Program-made: the position numbers and the translations under genes
The notes under the pieces: model-generated
What the model was told of the DNA's origin: nothing
What the model saw: the letters and a program-made list of their open reading frames with translations, nothing else
Databases searched by the model: none
From: Myxococcus eversor
Lineage (GTDB): Bacteria > Myxococcota > Myxococcia > Myxococcales > Myxococcaceae
Direction of reading: 5' to 3'
Assembly: GCF_010894455.1 (NCBI RefSeq)
Contig: NZ_JAAIXY010000006.1
Location: forward strand, 62,001 to 126,000
DNA length: 64,000 nucleotides
Part shown: piece by piece, positions 1 to 8,400 of the stretch
Numbering within the stretch: the stretch's first letter is position 1
Layout of the letters: each line of letters starts with the position of its first letter

Positions 1-287
1 TTGCACGCCTGGGCGAAGTCTCCGTTTTCGGACAGAAACCCGTAGCCGGGGTGCACGGCCTGCGCGCCCGTCTTCTTCGCGGCCTCCAGAATCGCCGGGA
101 TGCTCAGGTAGCTGTCCTTCGCGGGAGCGGGGCCGATGCGCACGGCCTCGTCCGCTTCCTTCACGAACGGCAGCTCCACGTCCGGGTCCGAGTACACGGC
201 CACCGTCTTGAGCCCCATCTGCCGGGCCGCCGCGCCAATCCGACGCGCGATTTCACCCCGGTTGGCGATGAGCAACTTCTGGAACAT
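1..287 (-). CDS. Biotin carboxylase subunit of an acyl-CoA carboxylase, N-terminal part (cut by window edge)
   Basis: The first 95 codons of a biotin carboxylase, whose ATP-grasp enzyme carboxylates the biotin of acetyl-, propionyl- or related acyl-CoA carboxylases in the cytoplasm. The N-terminus [17 protein letters not shown] and the later segment [12 protein letters not shown] are hallmarks of the N-terminal Rossmann-like biotin carboxylase domain. The ATG at 285-287 is preceded by a GAGGG ribosome binding site. The gene runs off the left edge, so I cannot tell acetyl-CoA from propionyl-CoA specificity or whether a biotin carrier domain is fused. It is divergent from the small gene starting at 429. 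Confidence 0.9.
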   Translation of the reverse strand, partial: MFQKLLIANRGEIARRIGAAARQMGLKTVAVYSDPDVELPFVKEADEAVRIGPAPAKDSYLSIPAILEAAKKTGAQAVHPGYGFLSENGDFAQAC

Positions 288-428
288 GGCGCATGCCCTC
301 GTGTGCGAAAGGGCGGCGAACCTAACCCCCGCCCCCCTCCCTGACAAGGGCGCGAGCAGGCGTGCAACAGGTCCCTACAGTCCAGTAAATTTGCGGCTCT
401 ACGAAGGCATGACGTACCTTGCCACACC

Positions 429-812
429 GTGAAGCCCACCTCTTCCTCAGGCACCGGCGTTGGCGTGGTCGACCTCCATGGCGCTCGCCGCGCGCGTCGG
501 TTGGACCTCTACCGGACCCGCCAGTCGGACCGCGTCCGCAGCGTCCGAGGCACGCTCGAAGCGCTCACTCAGAGCGGCACGCTGTTCACCCAGGAAGGCA
601 CGCGCCGAGGGCTGTCGCTCCTCAAGGCGCTCCAGTTGCTGCAGCGCGCCAGCGCCCGGCTGGAGGAACTGGCCGGTGGCGGCGTGATTCCGGCACCCCG
701 CAAGCAGGAGCGCATCGACGCGCTCTACGAAGAGCTGGATACGCTCTTCACCCGCGCGGACAAGCTGGCCGGCCGCGACGAAGCCAGCGTGGCGCGACTG
801 CCCGCCCGCTAG
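429..812 (+). CDS. Small conserved-looking protein of unknown function
   Basis: A 127-residue soluble protein starting with GTG at 429. I do not recognise the family. After a polar N-terminus the rest is predominantly helical and charged (for example RSVRGTLEALTQSG and QERIDALYEELDTLFTRAD), which suggests a helical bundle or coiled coil. There is no signal peptide or membrane segment. It is convergent with ftsZ, with only 16 bases between the stop codons, and divergent from the biotin carboxylase. Codon use matches the neighbours. An overlapping longer frame (419-1066) runs antisense through ftsZ and is a shadow. Confidence 0.6.
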   Translation: MKPTSSSGTGVGVVDLHGARRARRLDLYRTRQSDRVRSVRGTLEALTQSGTLFTQEGTRRGLSLLKALQLLQRASARLEELAGGGVIPAPRKQERIDALYEELDTLFTRADKLAGRDEASVARLPAR

Positions 813-828
813 CGCCGCCCCGCTGCCG

Positions 829-2055
829 CTACGGGAGCTCGGTCTGCCCCTGGCGGCGCAGGAAGGTGGGGATGTCGAACTGGTCCTCATCCAACGGGAG
901 CGCGGAGTCCTTCACCACGGACGTCCGGTTGCTGACGGACTTGCTGTTGTCCACCGTCGACATCGGGCGGGAGGCGCCGCTCTTCGCGGGGACCAGGCTG
1001 GCCACCTCCTCGCGCGCGTTGTGGATGAGCACCGACTGCTGCGCGGGCCGCGCCAGGGGGACCTGAACCGCCGGCGTCACCATGCGCACCTTGGGCGCGT
1101 CGCGGTGCACGAAGCCCGTGGCGATGATGGTGATCTTCACCTCATCCTGAATCTGTTCGTCGATGAGCGAACCGAAGATGATCTCCGCCTCGCTGTCCGC
1201 CGCGTCGTGGACCAGGGTCAACGCCTCGTTGACCTCCTGGAGCGTCATGTCCCGGCCGCCGGTGATGTTGATGAGCAGGCCCGTGGCGCCGTCGATGGAG
1301 ACGTCCTCCAGCAGCGGACTGGAGATGGCCTGCTGCATGGCGTTGAGCGCGCGCTTGTCACCCGACGAGTGGCCCGTGCCCATGAGCGCCAGGCCCTTGT
1401 CGCTCATGATGGTCTTCACGTCGGCGAAGTCGACGTTGATGTAGCCGTGGTACTGGATGAGGTCGCTGATGCCCTGCACGGCATTCAGCAGCACCGCGTC
1501 CGCGCGCTTGAAGGTCTCCAACAGCGGCATGGGCTCGTTGGAGAGCGACAGCAGGCGCTGGTTCGGAATGGTGATGAGCGTGTCCACCGCGGCCTTGAGC
1601 TCGACGATGCCCTGCTCGGCCTGCTTGCGGCGCTTGTTGCCCTCGAAGAGGAAGGGCTTGGTGACGACGCCCACCGTGAGGCAACCCAGGCTCTTGGCGA
1701 TGTCGGCGATGATGGGCGCCGCGCCCGTGCCGGTGCCGCCGCCCATGCCCGCCGTGACGAAGACCATGTCGGCGCCCTCGAGCACCGCGGCAATCTGATC
1801 TCGCGACTCGAGCGCGGCCTCGCGACCCATCTCCGGGTTGGCGCCAGCGCCCAGGCCCTTGGTCAGCGTCTGGCCCAGTTGCAGCCGCGTGGGCGCCTTG
1901 CTGGCGGCCAGCGCCTGGATATCGGTGTTGGCGGCGATGAAGTCCACGCGCTCCAGCTTGGACAGAATCATCGTGTTGACCGCGTTGCAGCCGGCCCCAC
2001 CCGCCCCTACGACCCGAATCTTGGCGGCCTGCTTGTTCTGATCGAACTGGTCCAT
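829..2055 (-). CDS. ftsZ: Cell division protein FtsZ
   Basis: The tubulin-like GTPase that polymerises into the Z ring and recruits the divisome. The 408 residues show the GTP-binding signature GGGTGTGA at 105-112, the T7-loop NxDxxD residues N207, D209 and D212 needed for GTP hydrolysis in the polymer, a variable linker, and the C-terminal conserved peptide DIPTFLRR at 394-401 that binds FtsA and other anchors. I chose the ATG at 2053-2055 because AAAGGA precedes it and [20 protein letters not shown] matches the family start; the frame is open 19 codons further upstream. It is the last dcw gene but lies 8.9 kb from ftsA, behind two terminators, with its own promoter candidate. Confidence 0.97.
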   Translation of the reverse strand: MDQFDQNKQAAKIRVVGAGGAGCNAVNTMILSKLERVDFIAANTDIQALAASKAPTRLQLGQTLTKGLGAGANPEMGREAALESRDQIAAVLEGADMVFVTAGMGGGTGTGAAPIIADIAKSLGCLTVGVVTKPFLFEGNKRRKQAEQGIVELKAAVDTLITIPNQRLLSLSNEPMPLLETFKRADAVLLNAVQGISDLIQYHGYINVDFADVKTIMSDKGLALMGTGHSSGDKRALNAMQQAISSPLLEDVSIDGATGLLINITGGRDMTLQEVNEALTLVHDAADSEAEIIFGSLIDEQIQDEVKITIIATGFVHRDAPKVRMVTPAVQVPLARPAQQSVLIHNAREEVASLVPAKSGASRPMSTVDNSKSVSNRTSVVKDSALPLDEDQFDIPTFLRRQGQTELP

Positions 2056-2111
2056 GGCGGTCCTTTCGGCGGGCGTCACGCGGTGCAGCGCGCAAGCCTC
2101 CAACCTCCGCA

Positions 2112-2139
2112 ATCATCAGCAAGTCGGGATCTTTGGCAA
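2112..2139 (-). promoter_or_regulatory. Candidate sigma-A-type promoter of ftsZ
   Basis: On the minus strand TTGCCA (2139-2134, five of six bases matching TTGACA) is followed after 16 bases by GATGAT (2117-2112, four of six matching TATAAT). Transcription would start near 2105, giving a leader of about 50 bases. This is a consensus match only; no expression evidence is available. Confidence 0.4.
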
Positions 2140-2144
2140 GTATT

Positions 2145-2164
2145 CCGCTACGCACATGTAGCGG
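2145..2164. promoter_or_regulatory. Inverted repeat just upstream of the ftsZ promoter candidate
   Basis: CCGCTAC and its exact complement GTAGCGG flank a six-base centre. The repeat lies immediately upstream of the proposed -35 element, where activators commonly bind. It shares the outer GCTAC/GTAGC arms with the palindrome upstream of ftsQ at 13168-13189. The bound factor, if any, is unknown. Confidence 0.35.
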
Positions 2165-2389
2165 GATGGCACCGCGCCGAGTCCTGACGCGGACTTACGC
2201 AGCGGCCCCGAAAGCAAGCAGCGTGGCGTGGCGGGTCCACTTCGCCCCTTGACTCGCGCCTGACGGCTCACCCTGGCAGGTCTCCCCGCGTTGGCGCCAC
2301 CCCTTTCCCCCCTGTTCCACGACACACGTGCAGGGTCTTCACGGAGCGTCACGCGCCTCCGACTCCGGGTGGCGGACGACCCTCGCGCG

Positions 2390-2432
2390 AAAAACAGAGG
2401 GCAGCTCCGGACGACTTGCCGGAACCACCCTC
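2390..2432 (-). terminator. Intrinsic terminator after the giant surface-protein gene
   Basis: Read on the minus strand, GAGGG and GTTCCGG pair with CCGGAGC and CCCTC (one G-T wobble, a two-by-two internal loop and an eight-base apical loop), followed by TGTTTTT. It begins 65 bases after the stop codon of the giant gene and lies upstream of ftsZ, so it should separate the two transcripts. Confidence 0.6.
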
Positions 2433-2497
2433 GGGTCAGCGACTTCGGCTGTCAGCCCCGGGGCACCGCGGTGGGCGCCCGGGGCGGCGCGGCGACA

Positions 2498-5400
2498 TCA
2501 GGGGCTCGGGCGCTCCACTTCCACCTTGCCGATGCGGACGATGTTGAACTCCACGCGGCGGTTGTTCTCGCGGCCCTTCGCCGACTTGTTGCTGTCGACG
2601 GGCTTCGTCTCGCCGTAGCCCTGCGACTCCAGGCGGGCGGCGTCGATGCCCTCCTTCACCAGGAAGGCGCGCACGTTGGCGGCCCGGCGCTTGGACAGGT
2701 CCAGGTTGGACGCGTCGTTGCCCTGGTCATCCGTGTGGCCTTCCACCCGCAGCAGCTCCACCTGCGGGTTGGCGCGCAGCACCGCGGCCACCTGTTTCAG
2801 CAGCGGGAAGGAGCGCGGGAGGATGATGTCCTTGCCCGTGGCGAAGTAGACCTTCTCCAGGATGAGGATGCGCTCGCCATCCACCTGGACCTTCACCTTG
2901 CCCTTGTCGGGGCAGCCGTCCTCGTCCGCCACGCCGTTGATGACCTCCGGCTCCAGCGGGCACTTGTCCGCGACGTCCGGGATGCCGTCCTTGTCGTTGT
3001 CCGGGTCCGGGCAGCCATCCGCGTCCTGGAAGCCGTCCTTGTCCTCGGGCTGGTTCGGGCACTTGTCGTCCGGGTCGAAGATGCCGTCGCCGTCCGTGTC
3101 CACGGGCGGAGCCTCGTCCGGGCACCCGTCCTCGTCCTGGAAGCCGTTCTTCGTCTCCGGCTCGTTCACGCACTTGTCGTCGCCGTCGAGGATGCCGTCC
3201 TGGTCATTGTCCGGGTCCGGGCAGCCATCCGCGTCCTGGAAGCCATCCTTGTCCTCGGGCTGCGTGGGGCACTGGTCGTCCGGGTCGTAGAGGCCGTCGC
3301 CGTCCGTGTCCACGGGCGGAGGCGGCGCCGCCTTCTTCGGCTCGGGCGGAGGGCTGTAACCGAAGCCCGCCAGCAGCCGGTAACCCGGCGTGCCGTAGCC
3401 CCGGGTGAGGCCCGGTCCACCGCCCACGTGCGCCGTGAAACCACTCACCGCGCGGTACTTCAGCGCGGCCAGCAGCTCCAGCGGGCTCTCCTCGGAGTCC
3501 TGCTCGTCCAGACCGATGGCGCCAATCACCGTCGCCTCGGCGGACAGCGGCACCCGGCCCAGCGTGAAGGGAATCTCCGTGCCCAGGCCGTAGGTGAAGG
3601 CGTTGCCCGCCGTCAGGTTGCGCAGCACCTGCTTCTCGCGGATGTCCACGCCGACGTTGGCGGCGAAGCGGACCTTCTCACCGTACTCGGCCACCAGCTT
3701 GGGCTGCACGCCCACCCCGGAGCTTCCGAGGAAGTCGTTGCCACCCGCCGTGGGCAGCGTCACCGGCACCACCAGCGCGAGGCCGAAGCGCTCCCCATCA
3801 ATCAGGCGCGCCTTCGGAACCAGGCGCAGGTCGCCGATACCACCGCCGCCCACGCCCTGGGAGAAGGACGCGTCCACCTGCGGAGCGGGGTCCGAGCCCT
3901 GAATCGTCACGGGCAGAATCACGCCGATTTCGAAGCGGTCGAACAGACCCACCGCGCCCATCAGGTCGATGCCCAGCTGACGGCTCACCAGCGCGGTGAT
4001 GAACCGGTCCGAGCGAGGGTCCAGGAAGTTGAGCGGCTTGCTCCCGTAGTTGAGCGACAGGCCGAGGTTCAACCCCAGGTGGCGCTGCACGCGGGCGCTG
4101 TGGATGCCGAGGATGTCCTCGGCGCCCGGACCCGGCTTGAAGCGCTGCACGTCGATGGACTGCGACACGGGGCCCGGCGTCGTCACCTGCGCGTGGGCAG
4201 GCTGCGCCGCGAGCGTCCCCGCGAGGACCAGGCCTCCGGTGACGGCCGCCGCCACGCCCCGCGACGAGCGCCCCGCCACGCGGCGGAGGCGACCGAACAG
4301 GGGCAGCGCCAGGAACAGCAGCGCCAGCGGCGCGAAGGTGCCCGCTCCGCCCGTGCTGCAACCACGGCCCACGACGATGAAGTCGTCATCGCCGACCAGC
4401 GGGTTGGTGCCGCCGTTGACCTCTTCACCGTCGCTCGCGCCACCCGCGTCGGTGTCGCGGTTGTTCGGGTCCGTCTCGCCGTTGTCGAAGCCGCCGTTGT
4501 GGTTGGTGTCCTCGCGGCCGTCGTTCAGGCCGTCACCGTCGGTGTCCGGGTTGAGGGGGTTGGTCGCGTTGGAGCCCAGGACTTCCACGCCGTCGTTCAG
4601 ACCATCGTCGTCCGTGTCGGCGTCGTTCGGGTTGGTCTCCGTGGCGTCCACGCGGCCGTTGTGGTCCGCGTCCTCGCGGCCATCGTTCAGGCCGTCACCA
4701 TCCGTGTCCGGGTTCCTCGGGTCGGTGGTGGTGCTCGGGTCCAGGTCCGGCACGAAGTTCGGCGAGTCGACGTTGGTGCCCGGAGGCGCCGTCTCCCGCG
4801 TCACGCCGCGCTCGGTACCGTCGTTGATGCCGTCGTTGTCGCTGTCCGGATCCAACGCGTCGATGATGCCGTCCCCATCCGTGTCGGTGAGGGCCTCCTG
4901 GCCATCCGGCACGCCGTCGTCGTCGCTGTCGGCGTCATGCGGGTCCATGCCGAGCTCGATTTCGCGCTCGTCGCTCACGCCGTCCAGGTCGGAGTCCACG
5001 TCGTCCGCGGCCAGGTTCGGGTCCGTCTCGCCCGGGTCGATGCGGCCGTTGTGGTTCGCGTCCTCCACGCCGTCACGCACGCTGCCGCCGTCCGTGTCCG
5101 GGTTGAGGGGGTTCGTCACGGTGGTCGGGTCCGCATCGGGGATGAAGATGGTGGCGTCGGTGTCCGAGCCCTCGCCCTCGGTGAGGCCCAGCTCCGTGCC
5201 GTCCTGGATGCCGTCGCCGTCCGTGTCCGCCTCGTTCGGGTCGGTCTCGTCCGCGTCGACGATGCCGTCGTGGTTCTTGTCCTCGGTGCCATCCAGCAGA
5301 CCGTCGTCATCCGAGTCGTCGTCGAGCGGATCCGTCCCGCCCACTTCCACCTCGATGCCGTCCGACACCCCGTCGCCGTCCGTGTCCGGGTTGTTCGGGT

Positions 5401-8400
5401 CCGTGCCAATCGCAATCTCCTCCGTGTCCGTCAGGCCGTCGCCGTCCGTGTCCAGGCCGATGGACCAGATGAAGTTGGCGGGCGTGGGGTCCACGTCGCC
5501 GTCCGCGTCCACCGCGCGCACCTGGAAGGTGTGCGTTCCCTCGGGCAGGCCCGTGAAGTTGATGGGGCTGGTGCAGAGGGCGAAGGGCGCGCCGTCGAGC
5601 GAGCACTCGAAGGTGTCACGCGGGTCTCCCGTAACGGAGTTGAAGCTGAACTCCGCGTCGGTGCTGGCGGTGTTCACGGGCGGGCTCGCGGTGATGCGCG
5701 TGTCCGGCACGGAGTCCACCGTGAAGGTGTTCGTGTCCGTGGCGGTGTTGCCACTCGTATCCGTCGCCGTGGCCGTCACCGTGTGAGGCCCGTCGAACAG
5801 CGGCGTCGTCACGGGCACCGACCAGGTGCCGTCGGCCCCCGCCGTCGCCGTGCCCACCGTGGTGCCGTCCACCACCACCGTGACAGTGGCGCCCGGCTCC
5901 GTGGTACCCGAGTACGTCACGACCGGGTTGGTCACCGTCGAGCCGTCCGCCGGCGTGGTGATGCTCACCGACGTCGTCGCGTCCACCGTGAAGGCGTTGG
6001 TGTCCGTCGCGGTGTTGCCCTCGGTGTCTTCCGCCGAGGCCGTCACCGAGTGCGCACCGTCCGCCAGCGCCGCGGCCACCGGCAAGGTCCAGGAGCCGTT
6101 CGCGGCCGCCGTCACCGTGCCCACCACCGTGCCATCCACCGTGACAGTCACCGTGGCGCCCGCCTCCGCGGTGCCCACGTACGTCACCACTCCGTTGGTC
6201 AGCACCGCGCCCTCGGCAGGCGTGGTGATGCTCACCGTCGTGGCCGTGTCCACCGTGAAGGTGTTGGTGTCCGTCGCGGTGTTGCCCTCGCCGTCGTCGG
6301 CGGTGGCCGACACCGTGTGCGGGCCGTCCGTCAGCGTCGTGGACACCGGCACCGACCAGCTGCCGTCGACACCCGCCGTCACCGTGCCCACCGTGGTGCC
6401 ATCCACCACCACCGTCACCGTGGCGCCCGGTTCCGCCGTACCCGAGTACGTCACCACCGGGTTGCTCACCGTCGAGCCGTCCGCCGGAGTGGTGATGCTC
6501 ACGTTCGTCGACGTGTTCACCGTGAAGTTGTTCGTGTCCGTGGCGGTGTTGCCGTTCGCATCCTCGGCCGTGGCCGTCACCGTGTGAGGACCCTCGGCCA
6601 GCGACGAGTTGCCCGGCACCGACCAACTGCCGTTCGCCGCCGCCGTCGTGGTGCCCACCACCGTGCCATCCACTTCCACCGTCACCGTGGCGCCCGGCTC
6701 CGCCGTACCCGAGTACGTCACCATCGGGTCGCCCACCGTCGAGCCATCCGCCGGCGAGACGATGTTGACGTTCGTCGAGGTGTCCACCGTGAAGGTGTTC
6801 GTGTCCGTCGCGGTGTTGCCGTTGGCGTCCTCCGCCGAGGCCGTCACCGTGTGAGGTCCGTCACCCAGCGTCGAGACGCCCGGCACCGACCAGATGCCGT
6901 TCGCCGGCACCGTCACCGTGCCCACCGTGGTGCCGTCCACCACCACCGTCACCGTGGCGCCCGGCTCACCCGTACCCGAGTACGTCACCACGCCGTCGTC
7001 CAGCACCGCGCCGTCCGCCGGAGCGGTGATGCTCACGTTCGTCGTCGAGTCCACCGTGAAGGTGTTCGTGTCCGACGCCGTGTTGCCACTCGTATCCGTC
7101 GCCGTGGCCGTCACCGTGTGAGGACCCTCGCCCAGCGGCGTCGCCACCGGCAGGGACCAGTCGCCGCCAGGGCCCGCCGTCACCGTGTCCACGGTGACGC
7201 CGTCCACCACCACCGTCACCGTGGCGCCCGGCTCCGCGGTGCCCGAGTAGGTCACCACGCCGTCATCCAGCACCGCGCCCTCCGCCGGCGTGGTGATGCT
7301 CACGTTCGTCGTCGAGTCCACCGTGAAGGTGTTCGTGTCCGACGCCGTGTTGCCGTTCGTGTCCTCCGACGTGGCCGTCACAGAGTGCGGCCCCTCGCCC
7401 AACGGCGTCGCCACCGGCACCGACCAGATGCCGTTCGCCGGCACCGTCACCGTGCCCACCGTGGTGCCGTCCACCACCACCGTCACCGTGGCACCCGGCT
7501 CACCCGTACCCGAGTACGTCACGACCGGGTTGGTCACCGTAGAACCGTCCGCCGGAGTGGTGATGCTCACCGACGTGCCCGAGTCCACCGTGAAGGCGTT
7601 CGTGTCCGCCGCCGTATTTCCATTCGTGTCCGTCGCCGTCGCCGTCACCGTGTGCGCCCCGTCACTCAGCGGCGTCGCCACCGGCAGCGACCAGTTGCCG
7701 TTCGCGGGCACCGTCACCGTGCCCACCGTGGTGCCATCGACGCTCACCACCACCGTGGCGCCCGGCTCACCCGTACCCGAGTACGTCACCACCGGGTTGC
7801 TCGTGGTCGAGCCCTCCGCCGGCGTGGTGATGCTCACGTTCGTCGTCGCGTCCACCGTGAAGGCGTTGGTGTCCGTCGCGGTGTGGTTCAGCGCATCCGT
7901 CGCCGTCGCCGTCACCGAGTGCGGCCCGTCCGCCAGCGGCGCGGCCACCGGCAGCGACCAGATTCCATTCGCGGGCACCGTCACCGTGCCCACCGTGGTG
8001 CCATCGACGCGCACCACCACCGTGGCGCCCGGCTCACCCGTACCCGAGTACGTCACGATCCGGTTCGTCAGCACCGCGCCCTCGGCCGGCGTCGTCACGC
8101 TCACGAACGTGCCCGTGTCCACCGTGAAGGCATTCGTGTCCGTCGCGGTGTGGTTCAGCGCATCCGTCGCCGTGGCCGTCACCGAGTGCGGCCCGTCCGC
8201 CAGCGGCGCGGCCACCGGCACCGACCAGCTGCCGTTCGCCGCCGCCGTCACAGTGCCCACCGTGACGCCATCCACCACCACCACCACCGAGGCGCCCGGC
8301 TCGGCCGTACCCGAGTACGTCACCACCGGGTTCGTCAGCACCGCGCCCTCGGCCGGCGTCGTGACACTCACCGACGTCGCCGTGTCCACCGTGAAGGCGT

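Larger units (their letters stand above)
2056..2497. other. Intergenic region upstream of ftsZ
   Basis: This 442-base stretch separates ftsZ from the end of the giant surface-protein gene. I see no convincing coding region. It holds a promoter candidate for ftsZ (2112-2139), an inverted repeat just upstream of it (2145-2164), and the intrinsic terminator of the giant gene (2390-2432). Confidence 0.7.
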
